NCBI GenBank assembly: GCA_000231825.2 | Contig: JH720355.1 | Span: forward strand, 202,010 to 266,009 | Direction of reading: 5' to 3' | Source of the DNA: Tetrahymena elliotti 4EA | Lineage: Eukaryota > Ciliophora > Oligohymenophorea > Hymenostomatida > Tetrahymenidae | DNA: 64,000 nt | In this document: piece after piece, positions 49,414 to 61,015 of the stretch | Position numbering within the stretch: the stretch's first letter is position 1 | How the letters are laid out: each line of letters starts with the position of its first letter | Notes under the pieces: model-generated | Seen by the model: the letters and a program-made list of their open reading frames with translations, nothing else | What the model was told of the DNA's origin: nothing | The model's database searches: none | Position numbers and translations under genes: made by a program

Positions 49414-51564
49414 TCAATAATTTGATAAATTATCAAAAGTTTTTACATTTTGTTATTTGGTAATATTAGAATTACCCCATCTTTTCTTTTTACCAACTGC
49501 TATATCTCCTATTATAGCTTTTGCTTTAAAGTATTCACTTTCTTGGTCTTCAATATTTTGATTTTTGAATTAGGAGTCTGCTATTTTAGTAATTTTAGAT
49601 CTAAAATTTTAATCAGTATAAGCTCCTGTGTTATTTAAGTTTTATTAGAAATTATTTTAAGTTTATGCCTTTGAGTGACCTTATAGGCTCATGGAATGTT
49701 GTATTTGTTGTGTTTCTCCTTAATTTTAAATATCAATTATTTATTAACTAGCTTGTCTACTTCTTTGATTGAAGCCAAGGGATGATTCTCCATAGAATGA
49801 AAGAGATTAACCCCTTTGTTTTAAATATTACTGATTTATTGTTTAAGTTTAAGATCCATTTTATGCATTATCAATGTAGCTTTGTTATAGATAAATAAAC
49901 TTGCTATTCTGATCATTGAGAGTCTAGGATATTTTACTTGGTGATTAGTCCTAAGCATTTATTGCCCTATTTTTTTGTAAGTCTATTTGATTAGCTTAGT
50001 TATTTAATGACAAATAGTCCAATTACTATGTTTAGAAATCAGCAGCTATTTATCTTTATGGTGATAAATTTTTGCTTCTATCACTTATTTAAGATTTTGC
50101 TTAGTACTAAATTTGGGCTTGTTCTTTATCATTTCGCTTTATTGGACTCTAATTTACAAAATGCAAATCAAAATAAGTATACATTTGAGGAGTGTTTCCT
50201 TTCATTTTGAGTTTTCTTGATTATTTAAGATCATCCTCTAATTATTTAGCCATTTAAGGTAAAATAATTTTTCTTTTTTTAATATCAGGAGCATATTCTC
50301 CATAATGTGTTCTCCAATCACTATGGAAATAAGATAAAACAGCAGTTTTTTCATTAGGAATATCATCAATTACTAAGCTTCTATCTTAGTCTAAATATTG
50401 TTAAGAATATAGTCCATTATACAAAATATTTCCATTGGTTTAGTTTAGTAAATTAGCATCAGTTTCATCCTATATTGACATATTAACTCTACTTAAATTA
50501 TTTTAAATAGCTTATGCATTTATTGCATTCTAAATTTGGATAGATCTGTGACTAATTGGGAAATTTTATTTACTCTAAGATGGATTAGCGACATAAATAG
50601 TATTTTAGGGAATATTAGTCTCAGTTGGTTGTATATATTTCTAACTTATTTCATATATAATACTGCCTTGTTATTAATTTGATTAACTAACAGGCAAAAC
50701 CTAATTATTCCTAACATACAATTCTTATTATTATTTAATTACTTATTCTAAATTCTAATTTAACACGAGAGCACGATCTGGATTTGTTTTTACAAATACG
50801 TCAATTTTATTATATAACAAAATACAAAAAACTAGGATCAAAAATGAGAAAAAGCTTTCCACCCAATAAATTACAGGACTTGCTAAAGAAAATTTATACT
50901 ACCTAGAAGAGGAAGAGGTATAGTAAAAAACAAAATTTAAGATGTGCCAAGCAAGATTTATAAAAATAGAAAGAACTGTAGCTCTACAAACATTAATGGT
51001 TAGCTTAGCAAACATAATTGTCAAACATATCCATTACGGAATATTAGAACACCAGTAAATAAACATTTATAATCTAATATCTGTAGTAATATAGTTTTGT
51101 ATAAAATGCATACCAGCAGAAGGCATTAAGAGACAACAAAAAGTCACCCATAGCAAATCGATTAAAGTAAAAAATATTAAAAATTTAAAATTTTCTAAAA
51201 GCTAAGCTGGTATTATATCTAATTCTAGCATAATCCTTTTTTTTATTTGCTAATCCCAGGCTCCACATAAATTTTGAAGTTGTTGTATAGCCTTTTTTTC
51301 AAGCATTTACTAAACTTTTAATTCATTTTGAATTTCAATAGGATTTCTCGAATTAAATTTAGTTTAATCATCAACCTACTTTTTTTTAATTTGTTCATAA
51401 TCTTCATAATCTTCTTTGACTTCATATATTTTATTAGGATTTTCATACAAGGTACCATAGGTAGTGGGTATATGCTGATTATACTAGTACTAATTAACTC
51501 CTACTGCATTTTAAACTAAAGTCTCCTTATTAGGATTATATTCTATCACCTACTTTTTAATCAT
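49414..51564 (-). CDS. Four-pass membrane protein with long Gln-rich C-terminal tail
   Basis: 716 residues as one exon from ATG 51564 to TGA 49416-49414; the true start may lie in an exon upstream. Cytosolic N-terminal 115 residues (for example YGTLYENPNKIYEVKEDYED) lead to four membrane segments between about 51190 and 50800: FLIFFTLIDLLWVTFCCLLM, LQMFIYWCSNIPQWICLTIM, VLSIFINLAWHILNFVF and WVESFFSFLILVFCILLY. The C-terminal 450 residues are polar, rich in Gln, Asn and Ser. They contain YFHSDWRTHYGEYAPDIKKR and, close to the end, DIAVGKKKRWGNSN. No channel or enzyme signature was seen. The tail has a low-complexity character common in ciliate membrane proteins. Confidence 0.75.
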
Positions 51565-52209
51565 CACTATTTATCAAACTTACAAAATTATTATCAGTTA
51601 ATTATTTTTTTAAGTATAATTTCTTTTTAATTATCCTTCACTATCGAAATTTGCAAAAAAGATAAATAATGGATATTATTTGTTATAAAATTAAGGTATT
51701 TCTTTATTCTCCTAATTTACAAATCTAATGAATCTTCATAATAACCACAATCTTTTTTACAAACCTCCCCTTACCTATCTTTATTTTTAATATTTATATT
51801 TTTACATATCTTATCATCCTTCCTTATCATCATCTTAACATATTAATATTAATTTATTGAAAGATTAACTTTTAATATTATTTTTTATTACATAAAATAC
51901 TTTTTTCATTTAATTTAAAAAATTTAGAGAATGAATAATGTTATGTTATTCCAAAATTTTTCAATGATCATTTTCGATTTTATATTAATTACTGTTATTG
52001 AAGAAGAAAAAATAAAATCTTTTTTAAAAATTTGAATTTTCGATTAAATTAAATTACTTAAAATAATTTTTAATAAATCAATAATATGTTTTTTAAAATA
52101 TAAAAACGAATACATTCTGCATTTAAACATAAAAAACGATAATACAAAGAAAGTATTAAATTTTTTGATTAAAAATTGCAAAAAAATAAACCAATCAAAT
52201 ACTTGAAAA
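51565..52209. other. Divergent spacer, possibly with an upstream exon of the minus-strand gene
   Basis: On the minus strand, ATG near 51832 starts MIRKDDKICKNINIKNKDRQ and continues as EVCKKDCGYYEDSLDL. A second coding-like piece, FANFDSEGQLKRNYTQKNN, lies near 51650. These may be 5' exons of the four-pass membrane protein, but I could not join them in phase. The right half (51900-52209) should carry the promoter of the secreted protein gene. Confidence 0.35.
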
Positions 52210-53718
52210 ATGAGAAAATTTGGTTTTCTCTTTTTGATTCTTGTAGGAATTCTGCTTTCTAATCATTTTATCTATGCTAAAAGAGAAGATTCTGATAATT
52301 AGCCTGATAAAAGCGAAAATGGGGAGGAATATAAGGACAAGGATGATTAAGATAATGATTAAAATAAAGATGGAAATGATAATAAAAATAACTCAGATGA
52401 TTAAATTAAGGATGAGGATTAAGATAAAGATAGCAAAGAAGAAAAGGATGATAAGGAAAATAAAGAAGACAAAAAAGTCTATAAGCAAAAAAATAAACAA
52501 AAAGAAGATAAAGATGACAAAGATGAGAAAAAAGGTAAAAAATCTTAGTAAGATAAAGATGATGATGAAAATAAGGAGAAAAAAAAGAAGAAGAAGAGCA
52601 AGAAAAAAGAGGGTGATGATACCTAAAATGAGTAAATTAAGAAAAAAGTAGAGGAAAAAGCTGGAGATAGCTTAGATTAAATATAGGATTCCTTAGTGAA
52701 TATTGGTGATAATATTTCTGCAGGCTTAGATGATGCTTTTTAACTTCAAAATTAAGAATAAGAGTTTTTTGCTAATTAGAAAACAAAGGAATTTGAAAAG
52801 GGCTTACACAAAAACAAATTAGAAAAGTCAACAAATTTAGGTGAAAAAATTAAACAGAATTAAAAGAGGATCAATTCTAGTAGTGAAGAATTAAAACAAC
52901 CACAACAGAAAGTTGGTGTTGAATTAAAGGAAACTGAAATTTAAGATTAATCTGAAAGTAAAGAAGCTTACCAGTAAATGTATGTTGAAAACACAAAGGA
53001 GTATTTCCAAGAAAACTACAAAGATGTGATTGAATATATATTTTAAAAAGATGATAAATTTGTTGAGGAAAGCTAATTATCTATCAACAAAATTGATACT
53101 GATGAAGATAAGCAAAAGCTTTTATAAACTTTAGGTAATAGCTAAAATGATAATTCTGATGTATCTAGAACTGAAGTACTTAACAATGGAATTAACAGTG
53201 ATGTTAGTACTCTCACAGATTCACTTTCTTAAGGAATTTCAGATCTAGGTCATGTAATTGTTAATCCTTCTGAAATTTTTGAAGATGCTTCTGATCTAAC
53301 AGAAGAGAGTTTAGAAGCTCCTGGCTAAGTTGTAAATTAAACTTAGAATGCTGCAGAACAGTTATAGGAAATGACTGATGGTTCTGCTGAAGCCCTTGTT
53401 AAAGCTCCTATTGATACTGTAAAAGCTCCTATAGACTATGTTGATGAATAAATTGAGAAGAAGAAAGAAACTGAGATTACAAAAAATAAAGATAAAACAA
53501 AATTCCTTCAAAAAAATCTTCCTTACAAAAAAAAGTCTCATAAATAGAAGTGTGATTGCAAAAAAGGGTTAAAAGATTGCAATTAAAGTGACTAAAAATT
53601 TATCATTGATGTTTAAATTAACTCTTAGCAATGTGGATGTGGAGGTACGTCTACCACTACTACAACTACCACTACCAGCACAAATGATCCTAGATAAAAA
53701 AAACTCACAATTAATTGA
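52210..53718 (+). CDS. Secreted acidic/lysine-rich protein with Cys-containing C-terminus
   Basis: Single exon, 502 residues; ATG at 52210, TGA at 53716-53718. A signal peptide (MRKFGFLFLILVGILLSNHF) precedes about 125 residues made mostly of Asp, Glu, Lys, Asn and Gln (KEEKDDKENKEDKKVYKQKN and similar). The middle part is polar with segments such as LSQGISDLGHVIVNPSEIFE, then a near repeat APIDTVKAPIDYVDEQ. The C-terminus is basic, has CDCKKGLKDC and CGCGG clusters, and ends in a Thr-rich run. Charge-dense secreted proteins of this kind could bind calcium or sit in secretory granules, but no family is recognised. A second gene of similar make-up starts at 63171. Confidence 0.8.
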
Positions 53719-53893
53719 ATAAAAATACTAAAAAAATAAATAGTAAGAAAATGTACTAGAGTATTTTAAGCTGAAATTTTATGATTTTTACTACATATTT
53801 TTAAAGTGAAATTTATTTTAAATTTATGAATAAGTTTTAAATATAAAACTATTAGATATTATTTAGTTATTATTTATTTATTCATTCATTTAA

Positions 53894-53907
53894 AAAATAA
53901 AAAAATT
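53894..53907 (-). terminator. Poly-T Pol III terminator after tRNA-Lys
   Basis: Immediately 3' of the tRNA on the minus strand the transcript would run into AATTTTTTTATTTTTT, a standard RNA polymerase III stop signal. Confidence 0.75.
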
Positions 53908-53980
53908 CACCCACCGAGGGGCTCGAACCCTCGACCACCAGCTTAAAAGGCTGGCGCTCTACCGACTGAGCTAGACGGGT
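53908..53980 (-). tRNA. tRNA-Lys (anticodon UUU)
   Basis: 73-nt cloverleaf without intron. Acceptor stem ACCCGTC pairs with GGTGGGT (one G-T and one T-G pair) with discriminator G. D arm GCTC...GAGC holds AGTCGGTA, the anticodon stem is CCAGC/GCTGG with loop CTTTTAA (anticodon TTT), and the T arm is GAGGG-TTCGAGC-CCCTC. A-box and B-box sequences are intact. CCA is not encoded, as expected in eukaryotes. It reads AAA, by far the favoured lysine codon here. It is not a Gln suppressor tRNA for TAA/TAG, which would need UUA or CUA. It stands out as the only GC-rich island in the window. Confidence 0.95.
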
Positions 53981-54278
53981 TTGATATTATAAGATAAAAG
54001 ATATAAATAAATAAAATTACTTTTTGCTTACTTGAATAAATTTAGATTAATTAATTAATAAAGGAAAGATTAAGCAAAGAATTTTATTAATTTAATGATA
54101 ATCAAAAAATCTATTTATAAGTATAAAAGTAGAAACACATTTTGCAAATAAATAAATTAATCAATTTAATTACAAAACAGTACTTTAAAAGATATTTTAT
54201 AAGTCATACTTTTGTTAGACAAAACTAACCATTTAAATTTTAGGAAACCATTTTAAAAATTTTAGATTTAGAGTTATC

Positions 54279-55636
54279 ATGATCATTCCTTAATTCAAAC
54301 TTACTTAGGATAGCAAATACGTTGTTGCAGTTATTCGTATTCCATATGTTAAAATAAGCAATGCTGAATTCTACATTGAAGGAAGAAATTTCAAATTCTT
54401 TTTGCATCCTTATCTTTTATCGATTGAATTTAAAAATGACTTATTTAAAACTGAAGAACCTGCATCAGCATCTTATAATCATGAAACATATGAATTAACT
54501 GTGAAAATCTAAAAAGAAACTGAAGGTGAACATTTTGAAGATTTAGATATGATTACATAATTACTTGCAGCAAGTAGAAAGAAATAAGTGAAAAAGCCAG
54601 AATAAAAAAAGAATAAAAAGCCCCTTATCGAAGTAGTAGGAGAAGCAGATCATTCAGAATAGACAAATACAGATGATGTTGAAGAAATTAAATAGCAAGT
54701 TGAGAGTTTGGTTTTATCCCAAGAGGCATATGCTTATGGATTTAATCAATAAACAAAGGGTTATTTCTAAGATCTAGGTGAAGAAATATTTGAAATTGGA
54801 CATTTTAATCCAGATGAAGTCCCTATAAAAGATAGAATAAATTTAAGAAATGAATATGTTAATAGAAAATTTGATGAGGATGCTTATATATATGATACTT
54901 TTGAAAACGAGGAGATAGACTCATATTTAAAGTTAGATTTAGAATATTTGTCAAAAGTAGCTTCAATAAATTAAGATACAAGTTCTTCTTATACAACCGA
55001 AGAATGGAACTAACTTAAAAAGTTACCAAACAAAGAATTTATAATTAATGTAAATATATTTTAAACTTTATTAGGAGATATTTTAATCTAATGTTTTAAT
55101 TTAAATAGAATAAACATAATAGCTTGCTAGAAATAGTTGACGTTATATTTGCATTTGTATATGAGTTAAGATGTATGGGAGGAGAGTTTTCAAGTGAAAG
55201 TGCTACAACTATAAATTACTTATCAAGCGTATTGAGCTGCTTCATCTGTGATAATTCTCTTAATGATGTTATCAAAGAATGCTACAGAAGAGCTTTAACT
55301 TTCCCTATGATAAGAAATTTCAAAATAGTTTAACAAGCATAAAAAGATTTAGCAATAATTCTTTCAAGTGGAAGAGCAGGTGTTCTAAAAACTTTGCTTT
55401 ATATAAAACATTTATTTGAAGTGAATGAGCCTAGATATCATATAAATAATTTGTATATTGAAGATTTCTGTATTTGGGTTTAAACACTCAAAGATGAAGA
55501 TTTTAAAAATTTGGCTTTGCAAATACAAAAAATTGAAATCCATAAAAAAGATCTTGACCTTAATTTAGTAGAAATAGATTAAGACTGTGAAGAAATGATT
55601 CGCGAACAATAGGAAAATGATGAAAATGATGAATGA
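54279..55636 (+). CDS. SHQ1: SHQ1, H/ACA snoRNP assembly factor
   Basis: Two exons, 54279-55049 and 55109-55636, with a 59-nt GT...AG intron in phase 0; 432 residues, TGA at 55634-55636. The N-terminal CS-like domain begins MIIPQFKLTQDSKYVVAVIR and contains FYIEGRNFKFFLHPYLLSIE. An acidic/lysine linker follows (residues about 95-140). The helical SHQ1-specific domain starts with YAYGFNQQTKGYFQDL and holds VDVIFAFVYELRCMGGEFSS and ALTFPMIRNFKIVQQAQKDL. Shq1 acts as an RNA-mimicking chaperone of dyskerin/Cbf5 before H/ACA RNP assembly. The order of domains and the length match known Shq1. The C-terminus is Asp/Glu-rich. Confidence 0.93.
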
Positions 55637-56053
55637 TTTTTTAAGTTAATATATTTTTGTAAATAAAAATTAAGTAACTTTAAAATACCTTAGTATTTAT
55701 ATGACATGTTGGTGTTGATATTAATAAAATCATATGATATGTTTTTCTATTTGATTCAATTTTACTTTTTCTACTTCATTTCTTTTTGAGAAAAAAAGTA
55801 GAATTTTCATTTATAAATTTGTCACCTACATCATTAAACTTTTTTTGATTATCTAGAGATAAAATAGATGTTTTCAGCTATTTATCTTTCAATTTCTGAG
55901 TTTTAAACTCTTTAAATAGATTAAAAAGTGTTTAATAGCTCTAAAAATCATACTTTGATTAGTTAATTATAATTAATAACGAATTAGTAAAAAATAATAA
56001 AATATAAATTATCAAAAATTAAGTAAAAAAGTATTAAACAATATAATTAAAAA
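55637..56053. other. AT-rich spacer
   Basis: About 420 bases between two plus-strand genes; nothing recognised. Confidence 0.45.
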
Positions 56054-56923
56054 ATGGCTCAACATGTTCCACTAGCAGATGATTCTTATGAACAAGATTA
56101 TGAGAAGATCAAAGAACAATTCAATTAAAAAATAAAAAAATTTAATGCAAATCGTGGTAAATAACTTAAAAATTGGATTTATGATTTAAAATTGTTTTTT
56201 AAGATGAATTCCTAAATTACATATTTAAAGTCATTTGTATATTAGATGTTTATTTTGAATGAAAATATTTTATTATAAATAGACTAGTCTATTGTCAAAG
56301 AATTAAAGAGAGATGTTGATGACGCTTCAAATACAGTAAAAAAAATTTGCTATTTAATTGAAATAATAATGATTTTTGTATTTTTAGATTAGATTGATTG
56401 AATAAGAAATTAATTCTTTACCAAGTAATCAAAGAAATGGATAGGGAAATAAGGTAAAAAATTTGATGAAAGAATGATTTAAAATGAAAAATATTTTTTA
56501 AAGATTAGAAGATACAGAGAAGAGGTAGAAAGAATGAAAAAATAATTTAGGGATGTAGAATAACATTCAAAAGATTTAAGTGATTTGGTTGGAAACTCAA
56601 CTGATGATTCGGATAGATATAATTCTTAAGGAAATTAAGCCTTTTAAAAATTATCATAATAAAATAAAAAATTGATGGATGCAAAAAGATAGGTCTATGA
56701 TTTAGAAGGATAAGGTAACACCATCTTATAATCTATATCTGAAAAAAATCAATAATTAGATGGAATTATTAGAAATAACAGGGAAATTACTTAAGAATTA
56801 AGTACCGCTAATAAATTAGTAGATAGAATCCATAGAAATATTATTAAAAGAAAAGCAACAATGTATGCAGTCATTGGATTTTTACTTTTTTGCTTGCTTT
56901 TTATAGTCATGAGCTGGTTTTGA
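56054..56923 (+). CDS. Qb-SNARE of the Vti1 type
   Basis: Four exons: 56054-56156, 56283-56335, 56388-56453 and 56504-56923, all phases consistent; 213 residues, TGA at 56921-56923. The N-terminal three-helix part reads YEQDYEKIKEQFNQKIKKF, then RLIEQEINSLPSNQRNGQGN and KIRRYREEVERMKKQF, which follows Vti1 (acidic helix, LP turn, basic helix). The SNARE helix (GNTILQSISEKNQQLDGI and onward) has Gln around the zero layer and ends in a C-terminal anchor (MYAVIGFLLFCLLFIVMSWF). Vti1-type SNAREs act in Golgi-endosome-lysosome fusion. Sec22 or Gos1 classes are alternatives, but the N-terminal helices fit Vti1 best. The three introns are short (126, 52 and 50 nt). Confidence 0.85.
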
Positions 56924-57531
56924 ATACTTTTTAAAAAAACTAATTTTTCTTTCATAAATAACCAAATAATAATAAAAATAAATTTAATAAAATTAAAATC
57001 AATTTAGATTATATGAATAAACTATTTATTTTACAAAACTCTATTTAGCATTCTCAAATTATCCATTATATTAAATATTTTTAGTAATTTTAAAGTACTT
57101 TTAATTTTTTATTAATTGATTCAATAACAAAAAAACTATTGTTAAAAGCATTAATTTTTTAATAAATTTAATATTTCTTTTAGCATCAAAATTGAATCAT
57201 TTTTGATTTAATGTTTTAACTACAACATTGATTTATGAAACTTTTAATATTTTAAAAGTAGAATTAACCATATGGTAATAATAGAAAAAAATATTTAAAA
57301 ATTCATTTTTAAATAAGTTACTCCTTATGAAGTATAAATGTATTTTATAAACATTCTTAGTTTTAATTATTAATAATTTGATGATAATGAAATAGTTAAA
57401 TTGATGGAGATTATTGATCTTTACTTCTTTAAGGATTTATTGATCACAAAAAATAGAAATTTTTATCTTACAAAATAACAATTTTACTTATTTTGTTACA
57501 AAACTTTTATTTATTAGTAAGATTTTATTCA
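56924..57531. other. AT-rich spacer
   Basis: About 600 bases between two plus-strand genes; nothing recognised. Confidence 0.45.
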
Positions 57532-58827
57532 ATGAATAAAAATGCTCTATCTGGAGCCTTTTAAGCAAATTTAAATAATTTAGGGGGTAGAGCATAGATA
57601 TTAGAACAAATGTTCAACCATAAATCTGGTATAGTTCATGCAAAACCAGCTATTGATAACTAAGAACCATTTAGATATTATAATGAACTAAATATTTCTC
57701 AATCAGTTTAATCCAATAAAAAACTTTCACCTTTAAGCAGTAGTAGCAACCATAAAATCAAAAATAAGTATTTGAAGTAAACTTCTTCAATTTAATAGCT
57801 AATATAAAATTAAAAGAAGGCTCTTTACTCACAATAAACAGATTAGAACATATATACAGACTGTTCAGATTATAATCCTTATAATTTAGATTCTTAAGCT
57901 ACTCTTCGAAAGAATAGTGTTAGCATTCATTTAGAGTCAAAAGAGAAACTGAAAAGCAATACAAGTTGTTTGTATAACATAATAAAGAGTGCACATGTTT
58001 CTCCTATAAGAAGAGGTAGAGAGGAGTTATAAAAAGAAATCAACCATTAATTGAATTTAGAATCTTAAAGAAAACGAATATAAAATATTGGGTCTTTAAA
58101 TGAGAGAAAAAAAAACTCAAATGATGCTACTGTATATCCTTCTCTAATATAAAGAGCTCAGCGTTCAACTACCCTTATTGATTACTATGATACTAAAATC
58201 TTAAGGAATCATAGCAATGAAAGCATCAGAGAAGAAAAGGAAGTTAAAAAAGAAAAAAAGAAAAGAAAAAAAAGTAAGCATAAAACTTCTAAAAAAAATA
58301 AAAAAGAAAGATAAAATAATAGCAACAGTTTTGATTTGAATGATAATGATAATAAATTGAGAAGAATAAATTCTAACAGCCCTAAAAAATTTTAGTCTTA
58401 AAATATAAGCAATTTTTATATAGCTCCTCATTAAAAAAGTGTAATCAATAACCCATATAATCCAAACAAAGACACGTTAAAAAAAAACAATTTACATAAT
58501 ACACTAAGTTAAATAAATCCTTTTTCACCTTCACTAACTCAGTAACCCTCTTAGTCATTCCTATTTCACAGTATAAACATGAGTCGTGATTACGAAATAT
58601 TTGATTATGTGAATGATATTCCCTTCGTAAGAACTTTTAATTATGACGAATTAAGAATAAGACTTGTTAACATTATTATTAAATATTAAATATTTTCTCA
58701 CAATGAGTTAAATGATTTATTTGCTAAAACTTAGCTTAAAAACAATCATTTAGACAATACAAAACTCAATCAAATATTCGATTAAATAGGAAATGATATC
58801 ATCAAGCGTTTGTATCAAGAAAATTGA
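57532..58827 (+). CDS. Disordered protein with conserved-looking C-terminal domain, unknown
   Basis: Single exon, 431 residues; ATG at 57532, TGA at 58825-58827. The first 320 residues are polar and rich in Ser, Asn, Lys and Gln. They carry a lysine cluster (EEKEVKKEKKKRKKKSKHKT, about residue 228) that could serve as a nuclear signal. The last 85 residues are different: EIFDYVNDIPFVRTFNYDEL, then RIRLVNIIIKYQIFSHNELN and DLFAKTQLKNNHLDNTKLNQ. They look like a compact helical domain of the kind seen in ciliary or basal-body proteins. I do not recognise it firmly. Confidence 0.7.
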
Positions 58828-59627
58828 ATTATTTTTGAGAAAATTTTAGCAAAATCTATATTAATAAATTTACAATAACTTTAAATTTTTTAAGAAATAT
58901 CTGTTTATTTATCTTTTATCATCTAAATTTACAAGAAAAGCAATTTTCAAAATAGCCAAAAAACATGAAAATAAACTTTACAAAATTTTAGAAATATTTA
59001 TTTAAACAAACTTCATCAATCATATTTTTTAAATCTTGAATATTTCTTTATTATTGTTTAAAATAAACAAAAACAAAACTAGAGTGAGATTCTAACATTA
59101 TTTATTTTATATTTTAATTGCTTTATGATTGATGTATATTTAAAATTCAAAGAAAACTTATGAAAATATCTTATAAAAATATTTCAATATAGGATGATTT
59201 TTATTGACACTAATATTTTTAAGTTAAAGCACAGCACTACTTATGTTTTTATTCTGAAAGTCATTTTAATTTAATTTCTTAATAAGAGACTTTTTATATC
59301 TTCACAAATTTGATTGAAAATATTTTATTTGAAACGAATAAAAATTATTATTGAAAATGGTTCAGAATACCATTGAGATATTTAAGATATTAAGACATGA
59401 GCAATTTATGAATTAGTAGGGATATCTATATTATCATATAAATAAAAATAATAAGCAAATCTTAAATAATATAAAATAAATAGAATTCTGCTTTGCTTTT
59501 CTCCCTTTAGGTCTTATTTTCAATAAGCAAACTATCAATCTATCTATCACTCTAGCTATTTCTAATTAAATTTTTAATAAATAATTAAAGCATAAAAGAA
59601 GATTTAATCAAGCGCAGCATTGTTAAA
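58828..59627. other. AT-rich spacer with one chance-like ORF
   Basis: About 800 bases. An ORF from ATG 59357 runs about 150 codons and overlaps the start of NDUFS6 in another frame. Its second half is a shadow of NDUFS6 exon 1, so I do not call it a gene. Confidence 0.4.
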
Positions 59628-60601
59628 ATGATTGCATAAGGTTTAAAGAGATTGTCACTCCTTAACAGTTTAAAGAAAACTGCTTAGTTATATTACTTGA
59701 ACAAGCAAGCATTCGGATCTCACGTTGATAAAAATTTAAATCCCTATTCATATGAGGCTTTGAAAGATAATCATTGGCTCGTTAGCGACACCTCTAAAAA
59801 GGTTAGAGATAATTGATTATTTAAGATTTTCCCTAATAAATATATTTTTAATAGTTTCAAACTATATTGAAAAGAAATGGTTTATCTATTTTTAAAAGCT
59901 TAGCCTTTTATGAAGGATAGCAAAATTTTTAGCATCTAATTTTAAATATAATTCAACATAAGCTAGTATAAAATGATAGTCATTTAAGTTTATTATTTTT
60001 ATTCAAGCATTATAAATATTTATCTAAACATTATTTTTATTATCCTAAAATAGAATTCTGAATGGACTCATAAGTCAAATGCCGAATAACTTATTGATAA
60101 GGTTCCTATCATCTATGTTGATTCCAATATTGTTAGATGCATTGTAAATATCTTTAATTATGATTTATATTCAAATTTGGAGATGCATAGAAAAAATGTT
60201 GTAGATAATAATACAAAACCTTTAGACAAAATAATGAGTTTATTTGAGAAATATGAGATATTTTAATAGATTAAAAGGGAGAATTTCATTACAAATCATA
60301 AAATCAAAAATGAAAAAAAATTAAAGAATAGAATTTGCAAGATTCAAATAGAAAATTTATTTTTAAATATGAATTAAAAAAATATTAATCATATTACTTA
60401 GAACAAAATTAATTTATTTTAAAATTTTTTTTCAATGTAAATATTTTAAATATCTTTCTATCACAATAGGGAGGTACTGAAATTAATGCTGGTCATCCTT
60501 AAGTCTACATTCAATTAGATACAAGAAAGCACGGTACTCCTTAAACCTGCAAATACTGTGGTTTGAGATATGCCAAAAAGGTTGATGGTCATCACCATTG
60601 A
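59628..60601 (+). CDS. NDUFS6: NDUFS6, respiratory complex I zinc-binding subunit
   Basis: Three exons, 59628-59801, 60054-60143 and 60470-60601, all in phase 0; 131 residues, TGA at 60599-60601. The zinc site is complete: IVRCIGG, then INAGHPQVYIQLD and TCKYCGLRY, that is Cys, His and Cys-x-x-Cys as in mitochondrial NDUFS6 and its alpha-proteobacterial relatives. The N-terminus (MIAQGLKRLSLLNSLKKTAQ) is a typical presequence. The subunit sits at the junction of the complex I peripheral arm and is needed late in assembly. An intron (60144-60469, 326 nt) separates VRCI from GG within the zinc motif. TAA is read as Gln in VYIQ-neighbouring positions (HPQ, TPQ), which supports the ciliate code. 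Confidence 0.95.
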
Positions 60602-61015
60602 ATAAAGAAATGAAATAAATTTATAAACACTATTTAGTTAGGTTTGAATACGTAGCAGTAGCAATAAATGAAATTATAAGAAATTCATAAAAGTAATGTC
60701 TACTATTAATAATATTTACAACTTGATTTATTATGTTTATTTATTGTTACTCTTGTAGGATGTGTTTATGATATAAAAAGCACTATTTTTCAATAACTAA
60801 TTCAATTTCATCCTTAAATAAAATAAATAATTTTTTTATTGGAATTCATTCTTTTGTTAATATTAATATAAAAAATAATATTTATCAATAAATAGAAAAA
60901 TAAATATTTTATCTTTGAAAGATTTATCTATCTTTGAGTCTTTAAAAATTTTTTTAATTTTTCAAATTTAAAGACGCCTAAAAAATTGTTAATTACTAAT
61001 TAAAAATATATAAAA
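60602..61015. other. AT-rich spacer
   Basis: About 410 bases; nothing recognised. Confidence 0.45.

Noticed and set aside
52274..52651. Long plus-strand frame rich in Lys, Met and Ile
   Set aside because: It is a frame-shifted shadow of the acidic/lysine-rich secreted protein at 52210-53718, which has a signal peptide and a consistent frame throughout.
53908..53980. Possibility that the tRNA is a Gln suppressor reading TAA or TAG
   Set aside because: The anticodon loop is CTTTTAA, giving UUU (Lys), not UUA or CUA.
58201..58431. Minus-strand Phe/Ile-rich ORF
   Set aside because: Complement of the lysine cluster of the gene at 57532-58827.
59357..59730. Plus-strand ORF beginning MVQNTIEIFKIL
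   Set aside because: Its second half is NDUFS6 exon 1 out of frame, and its first half lacks coding-like base composition.
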